Source of the DNA: Motiliproteus coralliicola
GTDB taxonomy: Bacteria; Pseudomonadota; Gammaproteobacteria; Pseudomonadales; Balneatricaceae
Assembly: GCF_003345655.1 (NCBI RefSeq)
Contig: NZ_QQOH01000001.1
Location: forward strand, 248,001 to 312,000
Length of the DNA stretch: 64,000 bases
Direction of reading: 5' to 3'
This document shows positions 55,410 to 64,000 of the stretch, in pieces. The position numbers and the translations under genes are program-made. Under the pieces are notes generated by a model that saw only the letters and a list, made by a program, of their open reading frames with translations, ran no database searches and was not told the DNA's origin. Within the stretch, counting starts at the first letter, position 1, and every line of letters starts with the position of its first letter.

Positions 55410-56030
55410 TTAGAACGGGCAGGGAGCGGTGAACTCCATCCTCTCACCGGAGACGGGATGGCGGATCCCGAGCTGTTCGGCGTGCAGGTTCAGCCGGTCG
55501 GCTTTGGCCAGTGCGCTGGGGGTGGCATAAAACCGATCGCCGAGGATGGGGTGACCCAGGGCCTGCATATGGACTCGAAGTTGGTGGGAGCGTCCGGTGA
55601 TCGGAATCAGCTCAACCCGGCTGCGGTCATCCGCTTGATCGAGTAGCCGGTACTCGGTGAGCGCCGGCTTGCCCTGATCGTGATCGACCATCTGCTTGGG
55701 ACGATTCGGCCAGTCGCAGCGAAGCGGAAGCTCAACTCGCCCCTGGTGTTGCTTGAGAGTGCCATCGACGACGGCGATGTAACGTTTTCGGGTTTCCCGG
55801 TCATGGAACTGTCGACTCAGTTCCCGATGACTGTCGGCATCAAGTGCCAGCACCATTACGCCGGAGGTAGCGCAATCGAGCCGATGAACGATACGTGCGG
55901 TGGGGAACTCCGACTGTAGCCGGTGCAGCAGGCAGTCCTGATTTTCCGGCCCGCGCCCGGGAACCGACAGCAGGTCGGCGGGTTTGACGGCGATGACGAG
56001 CGAATCGTCTTGATACAGTACTTCTATCAC
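55410..56030 (-). CDS. rluA: RluA-family pseudouridine synthase
   Basis: The enzyme turns uridine into pseudouridine in 23S rRNA (746) and tRNA position 32. The 206 residues contain the RluA signature HRLDCATSG with the catalytic Asp52, and the late GRSHQLRVHMQALGHPILGD motif. There is no S4 domain, and the length fits RluA (219 in E. coli) rather than RluC/D. Confidence 0.86.
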   Translation of the reverse strand: MIEVLYQDDSLVIAVKPADLLSVPGRGPENQDCLLHRLQSEFPTARIVHRLDCATSGVMVLALDADSHRELSRQFHDRETRKRYIAVVDGTLKQHQGRVELPLRCDWPNRPKQMVDHDQGKPALTEYRLLDQADDRSRVELIPITGRSHQLRVHMQALGHPILGDRFYATPSALAKADRLNLHAEQLGIRHPVSGERMEFTAPCPF

Positions 56031-56286
56031 GGCAGGCTTCAGGATTGCTGGTTGTAATGAGGCTGGGTTGAAAACGATGCGCCAGCATGCCCGAACCGGA
56101 CCGGCCAGGCAAGCGATGCCAGGGAGGCTTCACACTGGGCGTGCTTTGGCTGTTGAACAGGCCAAGGGATACGTTGGGCGATAGTTTGATTTACCCTGAT
56201 GGATCAAATGGATATAACTGTCTGATCAAAAAACAACCGCGCAAGGCGGTTGCTAGCTGTCTGATCTCTTAGCCGGACGAGTCGCT

Positions 56287-58023
56287 ATGGCATGGTTCCA
56301 CGGGCTGCACTTCAATAACCTGCGCGGTGACCTGTTTGGCGGGATCACGGCGGCGGTGGTGGCGTTGCCGTTGGCGTTGGCGTTCGGTGTCTCCTCCGGC
56401 GCGGGTGCCATTGCTGGGCTTTACGGGGCAATTTTCGTTGGCCTGTTTGCGGCGCTGTTTGGCGGTACCTCTGCCCAGGTGTCGGGCCCGACCGGCCCGA
56501 TGACGGTGGTGATGGCCACGGTTTACACTCAGTTGATCGCGGCGGATCCCCAGGCCGGTCCGGCTATGGCCTTTACCGTGGTTATGCTCAGTGGGTTGTT
56601 TCAGATACTGTTCGGCCTGATGCGGCTGGGGCGCTATGTCACGCTGGTGCCGTTTCCGGTGATCTCCGGGTTTATGACCGGGATCGGGTTGATCATTATC
56701 CTGTTGCAGTTGGGGCCGCTATTGGGCTTTGCTGCAGGCGCCGATGTGCTGCTGGCGTTTAAGGCATTGCCGACCCAACTGGCGACCCTCGATCCGGCGT
56801 CCTTGAGTCTCGGGGTGATGGCGCTGGTCATTCTGTTCTTCTGGCCATCGACGTTGGCGTTGTGGCTGCCCGCACCGTTGGCGGCATTGATCCTAGGCAC
56901 CTTGATGGCGCTCTGGGGATTTGCCGATAGCGATCTGGCGGTGATCGGCGCGATACCAACCGGAATGCCCGGCTGGCATCTTCCCAGCTTCAGCGCCGAG
57001 CACCTGCAGCTGATGTTGACGTCGGCCTTGATGCTGGCCGCGCTGGGGGCCATCGATTCGCTGCTGACCTCGTTGGTGGCCGATAATATGCTCAAAACCC
57101 AACACCGCTCCAACCGTGAGCTGATCGGTCAGGGGCTTGGCAATCTGGTATCCGGACTGTTTGGTGGCCTGCCGGGAGCCGGCGCTACGATGCGTACGGT
57201 GGTCAACGTCCGGGCCGGTGGTCGAACGCCGCTGTCGGGGGCGGTACATGCACTGCTGTTGCTGGCCGTGGTCCTGGGTGCCGGGCCGTTGGCCGAGAAG
57301 ATTCCGTTGGCGGTTCTGGCCGGGATTTTGATCAAGGTCGGGCTGGATATTATCGATTGGAACTTTCTACGCCGGGCCTATCTGGCACCGCCGTTTGTGT
57401 TGTTCTTGATGGTGCTGGTGTTGCTGCTGACGGTCTTCGTCGATCTGATCGTAGCGGTTGGGACCGGGGTTTTTCTGGCCAATCTGTATACAGTGAAGCG
57501 GTTGTCGGACCTGCAGCTGGGTGAGCTGCGTCTGGTACAGGCCGATGATGCCGGGCTCGATCAGATCGAGCGGCGGATGCTGCAGCACTGCGGTGATCGT
57601 TTAGCAATTTACCGGATCAACGGCCCGATCAGTTTCGGAGCGGCGAAAGGTATCCATGCCCGGCTGCGCAGCGACCAAGGGCATGAAGCGCTGGTGCTTG
57701 ACCTGCACGGCGTCTCCTATATCGATGTCTCGACCGCCCTGACGTTGGAAGAGATCATTCTGGAGATCAAAGCCGGCCAGCGACTGATCTATCTGGTGGG
57801 AATGAAGCCGGATGTCGAGCAGGTGTTGAAGCGGATGCGGGTGCTGCAGCACCTACGTACGGACCAGGTTTGCGAGGATCGAGAACAGGCGTTGGGGCGG
57901 GCTTGCCGGGTTTTGGCCGTGGATGTGGCGGTGGGCGGCGATCCGGCCTCAGATTCGGATGGTATGGCGATCGCGGCAGCCGAAACCACCGCTGCGCGGT
58001 TCAAAGAGAGGCCGCCTAGTTAG
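56287..58023 (+). CDS. SulP-family anion transporter with STAS domain
   Basis: The 578 residues have a large multi-span domain (about 10-395, GLYGAIFVGLFAALFGGT and SGPTGPMTVV motifs typical of SulP) and a C-terminal STAS domain (about 425-530). SulP proteins carry sulfate, bicarbonate or dicarboxylates; the substrate is not fixed here. It ends one base before the convergent CDF gene, with no room for a terminator. Confidence 0.9.
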   Translation: MAWFHGLHFNNLRGDLFGGITAAVVALPLALAFGVSSGAGAIAGLYGAIFVGLFAALFGGTSAQVSGPTGPMTVVMATVYTQLIAADPQAGPAMAFTVVMLSGLFQILFGLMRLGRYVTLVPFPVISGFMTGIGLIIILLQLGPLLGFAAGADVLLAFKALPTQLATLDPASLSLGVMALVILFFWPSTLALWLPAPLAALILGTLMALWGFADSDLAVIGAIPTGMPGWHLPSFSAEHLQLMLTSALMLAALGAIDSLLTSLVADNMLKTQHRSNRELIGQGLGNLVSGLFGGLPGAGATMRTVVNVRAGGRTPLSGAVHALLLLAVVLGAGPLAEKIPLAVLAGILIKVGLDIIDWNFLRRAYLAPPFVLFLMVLVLLLTVFVDLIVAVGTGVFLANLYTVKRLSDLQLGELRLVQADDAGLDQIERRMLQHCGDRLAIYRINGPISFGAAKGIHARLRSDQGHEALVLDLHGVSYIDVSTALTLEEIILEIKAGQRLIYLVGMKPDVEQVLKRMRVLQHLRTDQVCEDREQALGRACRVLAVDVAVGGDPASDSDGMAIAAAETTAARFKERPPS

Positions 58024-58024
58024 C

Positions 58025-59269
58025 TCAGCCCGCGCTCCACAGGGTTAACTTACGGAACCAGCTGTGGCTGCTCAATTGTTGGTTGAGCTGGTCAGTCAGT
58101 TGGTGATGGATTTCGATGTCCCTGACCAGGTGGCCGCCGTCGCCACCATCGATAAACAGGTCGATCTCGATCTGGCCACTCAGATAATGCAGATTGATCC
58201 GTGAACGCTGCAACTCCGGGGCGATCTGATTCAGGGTACTATCGACCACCGATTTCACCTCGGAGCGCAAGGGTAGGACAGCACAGAAATTGGGGTCGTC
58301 GTCGTCTTCGGTATCGATATGGAAGACCACATGCCCGATCGACGGGAACTTGACCTTCAAACGCTGCACTGCCGAATCACCGATATAGTGGCTCTCGGAC
58401 GAGCTGATATAGGGCGCCACCTGGATATGCATCTCCAGCAGTGACTTGGAGCCCATCCGGCGGGATTTAAAACTGTGTACCGCGATGACCCCTTCGACCT
58501 GCATCACCTCGTCGGTCAGCTCTTTGAGCTCATCGGCGGGCAGGGCGGTATCGACCAACTCGCGCAGGCTGTCAAAGCACAGGTCCCAGCCGATCTTGGC
58601 AACAAAGATCGCCACTGCCACCGCAGCCAGTGAATCGAACCAGGGGAAACCCAGCATCGCGCCGCCGACACCGATCAGTACCACCAGCGAGGAGTAGGCA
58701 TCGGTACGAGAGTGCCAGGCGTTGGCGATCAGCAGGTCGGAACCAAGCTTTTTACCGGCGGCCAGGGTGAAGCGGAACACCCACTCCTTGGCGATCAGCG
58801 AGGCAAGAGCCACCACCAGGGCCGGCCAACCGGGAATCCGAGCTTCGGTGTTGGTAAACAGGTTCAGAATACTGTCGTAGGCCATGGCACCCGCCACGGC
58901 GACCAGCAAGAAACCCAGCGCAACGGTGCCTAGGGTTTCGAATCGCTCATGCCCATAAGGGTGGTCTTCGTCCGGCTCGGCATGGGAGATATTGACGATG
59001 AAGACCACCATAAAATCGGTGACCAGGTCGGACAACGAGTGGATTCCGTCGGCGATCAGCGCGTGGGATGCGAACAGCCAGCCAACCACCACTTTGGCGA
59101 CCCCGAGGATGCCGTTGATGATGGCCCCCAACCAGGTGATTCGAACCGCATACTTGCGTTTATCGTCCGGCAGATCGAAGTCATCGGCAGAGAAACCGTG
59201 TTCATGGCCGTGGTGACCGTGGCCATGGCTATGACTTTGGGAATGACTGTGGGTAGGGTCAGCGCTCAT
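58025..59269 (-). CDS. Cation diffusion facilitator metal exporter
   Basis: The 414 residues start with a His-rich tail (about 6-25) likely to bind metal, then about six membrane segments with the two metal-site motifs HALIADGIHSLSDL and AWHSRTDAYSS, and a cytoplasmic C-terminal domain (about 250-330). About 75 further residues extend beyond the usual end. Substrates of the family are Zn, Fe, Co, Cd or Mn. Length exceeds FieF (300). Confidence 0.9.
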   Translation of the reverse strand: MSADPTHSHSQSHSHGHGHHGHEHGFSADDFDLPDDKRKYAVRITWLGAIINGILGVAKVVVGWLFASHALIADGIHSLSDLVTDFMVVFIVNISHAEPDEDHPYGHERFETLGTVALGFLLVAVAGAMAYDSILNLFTNTEARIPGWPALVVALASLIAKEWVFRFTLAAGKKLGSDLLIANAWHSRTDAYSSLVVLIGVGGAMLGFPWFDSLAAVAVAIFVAKIGWDLCFDSLRELVDTALPADELKELTDEVMQVEGVIAVHSFKSRRMGSKSLLEMHIQVAPYISSSESHYIGDSAVQRLKVKFPSIGHVVFHIDTEDDDDPNFCAVLPLRSEVKSVVDSTLNQIAPELQRSRINLHYLSGQIEIDLFIDGGDGGHLVRDIEIHHQLTDQLNQQLSSHSWFRKLTLWSAG

Positions 59270-59335
59270 TCGGTTCGAACCGTTGGATCGTTAGTTTTAG
59301 CCTAGCAGGCGGAGGTTGTTAGGATTGAAAGTCGG

Positions 59336-59692
59336 TTAATCGCCTTCGTAAACGCAGCCGCTGGTGCAGGTTTCTTTGATCAGGATTTTGCTCAGCTGTG
59401 GCAGCGAAGGCTTCAGCTCTTTCCAGATCCATTTCGCCAGCACTTCGCTGGTGGGATTCTCAAGCCCTTCGATATCGTTCAGGTAGTAGTGATCTAGGCG
59501 GTCATAGATCGGTTTGAACGCCGCCTTGATATCGGCAAAGTCGACGATCCAGCCGGTATGGCTATCCACTTCGCCGCTGACGTAGATCCGCACAAAGAAA
59601 GAGTGGCCATGCAGGCGCCCGCATTTGTGCCCTTCCGGAACATGGGGCAGCAGGTGGGCCGCTTCGAAGGTGAACTCTTTGTAAATTTCCAT
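59336..59692 (-). CDS. queD: 6-carboxytetrahydropterin synthase QueD
   Basis: QueD makes 6-carboxytetrahydropterin from dihydroneopterin triphosphate, the first committed step to queuosine. The 118 residues show zinc-binding His13, His28 and His30, catalytic Cys24, Asp67-His68 and Glu107, each offset by three from E. coli QueD. It is the last gene of a minus-strand set queE, YqfO-like, queD. Confidence 0.96.
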   Translation of the reverse strand: MEIYKEFTFEAAHLLPHVPEGHKCGRLHGHSFFVRIYVSGEVDSHTGWIVDFADIKAAFKPIYDRLDHYYLNDIEGLENPTSEVLAKWIWKELKPSLPQLSKILIKETCTSGCVYEGD

Positions 59693-59843
59693 ACGTATCC
59701 AGTAATGTCAGAGGGGATCAGGCAGGCGGCCCAAAGGGGCGCTATTTTAACCAGTTGATCCGGGGGTTGAAACTGCTAAACAAAAACCGCTAAACGAAAA
59801 CCCTGGCAGGCTTATTGGGCTGTGATCTATCGGCTTTGGTGGA

Positions 59844-60152
59844 TCAGGTTTGCACTGGGATCAACTGATAAGCCGGTGTTTCGTAGGGGTGGCTCTGTTT
59901 CAATGCGGCGATAACGGCGCTACGGACCTGTTCGTCCAATACCAACTCGACCTTGTACTCTGGTTCCTGTTCCACCTGACCGACCTGGCCCAAATAGGGG
60001 TTTGCGCCGTCCAGGGCGCGGAACTGGCCACGACCTTCGGTCACCCAGCAGCAGCTGTCGTAGTTACCAATCCGGCCCGCGCCGGCGGCGAAAATGGCTT
60101 GCTGAGTGGCTTCCAGGTGGCTGGCCGGGACGTAGTATTCGAGCTTCAACAT
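59844..60152 (-). CDS. Small NIF3/YqfO-type protein
   Basis: The 102 residues correspond to the insert domain of YqfO/NIF3 proteins as a stand-alone unit: YVPASHLEATQQAIFAAGAGRIGNYD at the start and HPYETPAYQL at the end. The metal-binding halves of NIF3 are absent. Family function is unclear. GGAG precedes the ATG. It lies between queE and queD. Confidence 0.8.
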   Translation of the reverse strand: MLKLEYYVPASHLEATQQAIFAAGAGRIGNYDSCCWVTEGRGQFRALDGANPYLGQVGQVEQEPEYKVELVLDEQVRSAVIAALKQSHPYETPAYQLIPVQT

Positions 60153-60180
60153 GATCGGGCTCCAACAGCGTTGGTTTGAC

Positions 60181-60825
60181 TCAGGGGATATCGACCAGTT
60201 TATGGACCTGCAGGCTCAGTCGCCAGCGCGGATGCTCGTGGCAGTAGCTCAGGCAGGCGTTCAGATTGGCGTTGTTATCTCCACCGTCGAGAGGTTGTAG
60301 ATAGAAATTGTCGAAATCCAGGCTGGCGAAGTCAGCCGGGTCGACCCCCGACTGGGGATGAACCAGCTTCAGTTCGTGGCCGCGAAGCTGGACCAGTTCG
60401 CTGCTGCCCTTGGGGCTGACACAGATCCAGTCCAGCCCGGCCGGTGCCGGTAGGGTGCCGTTGGTTTCCACGGCGACCTCAAAGCCGCGGGCTTGAAATG
60501 CCTGAATCAGCGTTTCATCCAACTGCAGTAGCGGCTCGCCGCCGGTACAGATCACATAAGGGGTGCCGCCCTGGGCCTGATTGCTGCGCCGGCGCCACAG
60601 GGCTGCCACGGTATCGGCCAGTTGTTCGGCGGTCGGGTACTTTCCGCCCAGCTCGCCATCGGTACCGACGAAATCGGTATCGCAGAAATCACACTGGGCC
60701 TTGGCACGATCCTGTTCACGGCCGGACCAGAGATTGCAGCCGCTGAATCGACAGAAGATCGAAGCGCGCCCGGCTTGAGCGCCTTCTCCCTGGAGGCTGT
60801 AGAAAATCTCTTTAACGCTGTACAT
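60181..60825 (-). CDS. queE: 7-carboxy-7-deazaguanine synthase QueE
   Basis: QueE is the radical SAM enzyme that contracts carboxytetrahydropterin to 7-carboxy-7-deazaguanine. The 214 residues have the cluster ligands Cys30, Cys45 and Cys48 in a CX14CX2C pattern, as in Pseudomonas-type QueE rather than the CX3CX2C of most radical SAM enzymes, plus FYLQPLDGG and a GGEPLLQ motif. queC lies 42 kb away. Confidence 0.94.
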   Translation of the reverse strand: MYSVKEIFYSLQGEGAQAGRASIFCRFSGCNLWSGREQDRAKAQCDFCDTDFVGTDGELGGKYPTAEQLADTVAALWRRRSNQAQGGTPYVICTGGEPLLQLDETLIQAFQARGFEVAVETNGTLPAPAGLDWICVSPKGSSELVQLRGHELKLVHPQSGVDPADFASLDFDNFYLQPLDGGDNNANLNACLSYCHEHPRWRLSLQVHKLVDIP

Positions 60826-60854
60826 CAGAGTGGTCCGTTAATTCGATGGCTCAA

Positions 60855-61823
60855 TTATAGAGCCGCTGCCGTAGTTGTTTCAGCGCTGCTGGAAACGATG
60901 GCCGATTGGTAGGCGTCCTGATTCTCACCGCCCAGCGCATCGAGCAGTTCGGGAAGCAATGTTCCGAGGGTTTCGGTCAGTAGGTAGAAATCGGCGTCGA
61001 ATCGGGCCGCGGCGTCTTCGGCGCCCATGTCGGCGGCCTGATCGAGCAGCGCATCGGCAAATTTAAGACGACGCAGGATCAGATCTTCACCGAGTATGAA
61101 GCTGGTTTGATCACGCCAGCCCAGCGCCAGCTTGACCGCTTGCTTGCCGGCTTTCAGGTGCGGCTCGATCTCGACACCCAGCAGGTCCTGCTGTTTGCAA
61201 CGCAGTACAGCTCCGTTCTCGCTGGGATCCTTCAGTTCGGCTTCTTCGCCCAGTTCCAGGCCGCCCGGCAGGCTTTCATCTTTGTCCAACCAGCTGGTCA
61301 TGATGGAGGCCGGTGCATTATTTAACGCGGGGATACTGACCGGCAGCGAACCCAGGGTGTGGCGCAGGTGCGAGCACAGCTCTTCGGCACGCTTGGCGCT
61401 GCTGGCGTCGACCACCAGCAGTCCCAGTTTCGGGTCGATATAGGCCAGGGTGCGCTGGTAGCGGCTGAAGGCCTTGGGAAGCAGCGTCATGATGACCTCG
61501 TCTTTGAGTTCATCGCGCTCCTTCTTACGAACCTTTCGATCCTGTTCGGTTTCGATCTGCTCGACCTTTTCGCTCAGCTGATCCTTGACCACAGAGGCGG
61601 GTAGGATCTTTTCCTCTTTCTGGGCGCAGATCAGCAACGAACCGTTGGCGCTGTGGACCAGCTGCTCACTCAACTTGGCCATCGGTGCTGCCCAGCCGTA
61701 GCGGCTCAGTTCCTGGGAGCGACAAGGGCTGAAGGTTTGCTCGGCCAGCTGTTGTTCCAGCGCCTCGGCGCTCAGTTCAAAAGGACGGGTGAAACGATAA
61801 AAAACTAGGTTTTTGAACCACAT
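60855..61823 (-). CDS. rdgC: Recombination-associated protein RdgC
   Basis: RdgC forms a ring around DNA and inhibits RecA filaments. With the ATG at 61823 the protein has 322 residues and starts MWFKNLVFYRFT, the family start; E. coli RdgC has 303. The motif FSPCRSQELSRYGWAAPM near residue 30 and the QTSFILGEDLILRRLKFADAL region are typical. An upstream extension is not supported. Confidence 0.94.
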   Translation of the reverse strand: MWFKNLVFYRFTRPFELSAEALEQQLAEQTFSPCRSQELSRYGWAAPMAKLSEQLVHSANGSLLICAQKEEKILPASVVKDQLSEKVEQIETEQDRKVRKKERDELKDEVIMTLLPKAFSRYQRTLAYIDPKLGLLVVDASSAKRAEELCSHLRHTLGSLPVSIPALNNAPASIMTSWLDKDESLPGGLELGEEAELKDPSENGAVLRCKQQDLLGVEIEPHLKAGKQAVKLALGWRDQTSFILGEDLILRRLKFADALLDQAADMGAEDAAARFDADFYLLTETLGTLLPELLDALGGENQDAYQSAIVSSSAETTTAAAL

Positions 61824-61975
61824 ACAGGAACCTGTAAAGAATCTCGAATAAACAGAAGCGAGTGGACCTCGCCGAGGGCGAGCGATCATAGCATGATCGA
61901 GTGGAATGCCCCAGTAATGCCAGTTGGCAACCCAAGGCGGCGCAGGTTATCGACGGATAACCTGCGCAGGCATGA

Positions 61976-62509
61976 TCAGTAGGCGATCAGGGTGTGGACC
62001 GGAATCCCAGCTTCCTGAATTTTGCTGGATCCATGCAGGAATGGCAGGTCGATGATGGCGGCCGCTTCGGTGATTTCGGCACCCAGTTTGCGCAGCAAGG
62101 TGCTGGCGGCCAGCAGGCTGCCACCGGTGGCGATCAGGTCGTCGATCAGCAGCACCTTGTCGCCCTCTTTACAGGCGTCGGTGTGAACTTCAACACAGGC
62201 ACTGCCGTATTCGAGTTGGTACTCCTCGGTGAGGGTGTCACCGGGAAGCTTGCCTTTCTTGCGGATCAGAATCAGCGGCAGGTTCAGTTTGTAGGACAGG
62301 ATCGAGCCGAGCAGGAAACCACGGGCATCAAGGGCGGCGATATGGCTGATATCCGCATCGATGTAACGTTGGGAGAACGCGTCGATTACACAATGAAGCG
62401 CTTTGGGATCCTGAAACAGCGGTGCAATGTCCCGGAACATGACACCGGGCTCGGGCCAGTCGGGTACGGCACGGATGACTGAACGGATATAGCACTCGTC
62501 GTAGGACAT
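61976..62509 (-). CDS. apt: Adenine phosphoribosyltransferase
   Basis: Apt salvages adenine to AMP using PRPP. The 177 residues have the PRPP-binding motif [14 protein letters not shown] and the [10 protein letters not shown] segment. AGGAG precedes the ATG. It follows the Fnr/Anr gene on the minus strand, as in Pseudomonas. Confidence 0.95.
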   Translation of the reverse strand: MSYDECYIRSVIRAVPDWPEPGVMFRDIAPLFQDPKALHCVIDAFSQRYIDADISHIAALDARGFLLGSILSYKLNLPLILIRKKGKLPGDTLTEEYQLEYGSACVEVHTDACKEGDKVLLIDDLIATGGSLLAASTLLRKLGAEITEAAAIIDLPFLHGSSKIQEAGIPVHTLIAY

Positions 62510-62625
62510 GATAGCTCCTGTGTTTCTTACTCTCCGGCTCGGTGGCCGCTTAATCGATAAATTGGCAGCCGCGAATCATAGCAGCTATTGCGGCCATTGC
62601 GCAGTCGGGTAGGAAGGATGTTCGC

Positions 62626-63387
62626 TTAGGGGATCAGCGGCTCGTCGTGACGGGCTTCACCCGAGACAATCCGCAGTTCGTCCAGATCGAGGAGCTCGAC
62701 CTCTTTGCCTTCAACCTGGATCAGTTGCTGTTTTTGGAAACGGCTGAAGATTCGGCTGACGGTTTCGACCGCAAGCCCCAAGTAGTTGCCGATCTCGTTA
62801 CGGGACATCGACAGGCGGAAAAGCGAGGCGGAGTAGCCGCGGCGTTTGAACCGGTCGGAAAGCTTCAGCAGGAAGGTAGCGACCCGCTCTTCAGCGGTTT
62901 TTTTACTCAGCAGCAGCATCATCTGCTGTTCTTCGCGTAGCTCTTTGCCCATGCATTTGATCAGTTCGGCTTTTAATGAGGGCAGGCGATTGGAGAGTTG
63001 TTCGAAGCTGTCGTAGGGAATTTCGCAGACGGTGGTGGTTTCCAGGACTTTGGCGGAGATGGGGTAGTCGTCGGTATCGATGGCGCTCAATCCGATCATC
63101 TCGCCGGGAAAGTAGAAACCGGTGATCTGTTCTTCGCCCGCATTGGTGACGGTATAGGTTTTGATAGAGCCGGCGCGTACCGCATAGATAGCAGTGAAGG
63201 GTTCGCCCTGATGGAACAAGTGCCCGCCTTTTTTCAGTGGCGGACTCTGTTCGATGATTCGTTCCAGTTGAGCCGCATCCTGGCTTTCCAGCGTGAAGGG
63301 CAGGCACAGACTCACAAGACCGCTATTTTGTGACTGTACGTCGCTGAAAGTACGAGACTTATCCTGAGTGCTCGGCTTCACAGCCAT
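62626..63387 (-). CDS. anr: Fnr/Anr-family regulator lacking two of four iron-sulfur cysteines
   Basis: Anr (Fnr) is the oxygen-sensing regulator of anaerobic genes. The 253 residues, starting at ATG 63387 after AGGAAG, align throughout with Fnr and Anr (SLCLPFTL, EEQITGF, LLLSKKTAEERVATF). The recognition helix AVETVSR keeps the Glu-Ser-Arg of Fnr that reads TTGAT. Of the cluster ligands, Cys28 and Cys121 (Fnr 29 and 122) are present, but the positions of Cys20 and Cys23 are Ser19 and Ser22. An extra Cys145 is present. Gene order with hemN and apt identifies it as the Anr orthologue. Oxygen sensing by the normal cluster is thus doubtful. Confidence 0.9.
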   Translation of the reverse strand: MAVKPSTQDKSRTFSDVQSQNSGLVSLCLPFTLESQDAAQLERIIEQSPPLKKGGHLFHQGEPFTAIYAVRAGSIKTYTVTNAGEEQITGFYFPGEMIGLSAIDTDDYPISAKVLETTTVCEIPYDSFEQLSNRLPSLKAELIKCMGKELREEQQMMLLLSKKTAEERVATFLLKLSDRFKRRGYSASLFRLSMSRNEIGNYLGLAVETVSRIFSRFQKQQLIQVEGKEVELLDLDELRIVSGEARHDEPLIP

Positions 63388-63495
63388 AGAGTGAGCTTCC
63401 TGCGCTGGATTGTTTTTCAAATGCTTATCCGACGCATTATGGCCCATCTATCGGCGTGGGTGAACCCTCAAACAGCCCGGTTTGCAGAAAAGCTT

Positions 63496-63523
63496 GCCAG
63501 CAGCGAGCAACCTCGCTGCTGGC
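63496..63523 (-). terminator. Hairpin after hemN
   Basis: GCCAGCAGCGAG pairs perfectly over 12 bases with its complement around a four-base loop. On the minus strand the following sequence AAGCTTTT is only partly T-rich. It lies just after the hemN stop and separates it from the anr gene. Confidence 0.65.
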
Positions 63524-63529
63524 GGCTGT

Positions 63530-64000
63530 TTAGATGATGCGAGAGAAGGTACGTCCAGCCTGCAGTTTCGGCATATAAGCGTCGAAAGTCATGCAGATAC
63601 GGCGGATCAGCAGGCGTCCGGCTGGGGTGACCTCGATGCGGCGACCGTCGATTTCCACCAGGCCGTCGGCGGCAAACTGCTGGATCAGTTCCAGCTCGTC
63701 TTTGAAATAACTGTCGAAGTCGATCTCAAATTCGCGCTCGATAACGCTGGGGTCCAGCTCGAAATGGCAGATCAGCTGGGTGATAACCCGACGGCGGATG
63801 CTGTCATCACGGGTCAGGATCACGCCTCGCTTGATCGCTTGGGCTTTGTCGGCCACCGCTTTCTGGTACAGCTTCAGGTCGTGCTCGTTCTGGTAATAGA
63901 CGTCGCCGATCTGGCTGATAGCGGAGACCCCCATGGCAACCAGGTCACAGTCGCTGTGGGTGGTGTAACCCTGGAAGTTACGGTGCAGGTGGCCTTCGCG
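63530..64000 (-). CDS. hemN: Oxygen-independent coproporphyrinogen III oxidase, C-terminal part
   Basis: HemN is the radical SAM enzyme that makes protoporphyrinogen without oxygen. The gene runs off the right edge of the window; only the last 156 residues are visible. They include HRNFQGYTTHSDCDLVAMG and the C-terminal helical domain (DSIRRRVITQLICHFELD), characteristic of HemN. It is upstream of anr, as in Pseudomonas, where Anr activates it. The promoter is outside the window. Confidence 0.93.
   Translation of the reverse strand, partial: REGHLHRNFQGYTTHSDCDLVAMGVSAISQIGDVYYQNEHDLKLYQKAVADKAQAIKRGVILTRDDSIRRRVITQLICHFELDPSVIEREFEIDFDSYFKDELELIQQFAADGLVEIDGRRIEVTPAGRLLIRRICMTFDAYMPKLQAGRTFSRII

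Overview
This window is one 64 kb stretch of a gammaproteobacterial chromosome. It most resembles the Pseudomonadales/Oceanospirillales group. The reasons are the conserved blocks Arg-His-Leu-His tRNAs-tig-clpP-clpX-lon-hupB, ruvC-ruvA-ruvB-ybgC-tolQ-tolR-tolA-tolB-pal-cpoB-queC, nadA-M48 peptidase-tusA-perM-bcp-dapA-bamC, gdpD-PilZ-lol-DUF2062-comEC, and hemN-fnr/anr-apt, all of which have close parallels in Pseudomonas. Base composition is moderately GC-rich and even. I see no insertion sequence, prophage, integrase, CRISPR array or rRNA operon, so this is core chromosome with small accessory inserts.

Layout. 1-700: four tRNA genes. 880-7430: protein quality control (trigger factor, ClpXP, Lon) and HU-beta, with a heat-shock-type promoter before lon. 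7477-18160: tRNA-Asp, periplasmic chaperone PpiD, Holliday-junction proteins RuvCAB, the Tol-Pal envelope machine, QueC and tRNA-Lys. 18230-21080: a minus-strand accessory group of a di-haem peroxidase, an exported isochorismatase-fold hydrolase and a Crp/Fnr regulator, with a textbook operator at -41.5. 21390-31830: NAD, sulfur-relay, peroxiredoxin, lysine and outer-membrane assembly genes ending with PckA. 31835-35828: two long AT-rich intergenic regions around dusC and rlmG. The second holds a strong candidate for an RsmY/RsmZ (CsrB-type) regulatory RNA. 35829-44900: SIMPL protein, TmcA, a glycerophosphodiester module with non-canonical GlpD and FGGY kinase, a cluster of small unknowns, and a Tus-like replication-terminator protein coupled to a PilZ protein. 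45076-51732: Lol transporter, LysE/LysR pair and ComEC. 51789-64000: PurC, two unknown membrane proteins, RluA-type synthase, SulP and CDF transporters, QueD/QueE, RdgC, Apt, an Fnr/Anr orthologue that lacks two of its four cluster cysteines, and the C-terminal part of HemN.

How the parts connect. QueD, QueE and QueC together cover the preQ0 branch of queuosine synthesis, but in two places. The phosphodiesterase at 38958 releases glycerol-3-phosphate that the overlapping dehydrogenase could oxidise. ClpXP, Lon, PpiD, the M48 protease and BamC form a quality-control theme from cytoplasm to outer membrane. The most notable observations are the Cys-to-Ser Fnr/Anr at 62626-63387, the Rsm-like RNA at 35112-35216, the Crp/Fnr operator at 20399-20414, the Tus-family protein at 43420-44289, and the altered GlpD/kinase pair at 39695-42446. 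All family assignments come from reading the sequence and from memory of the families; no database search was run.
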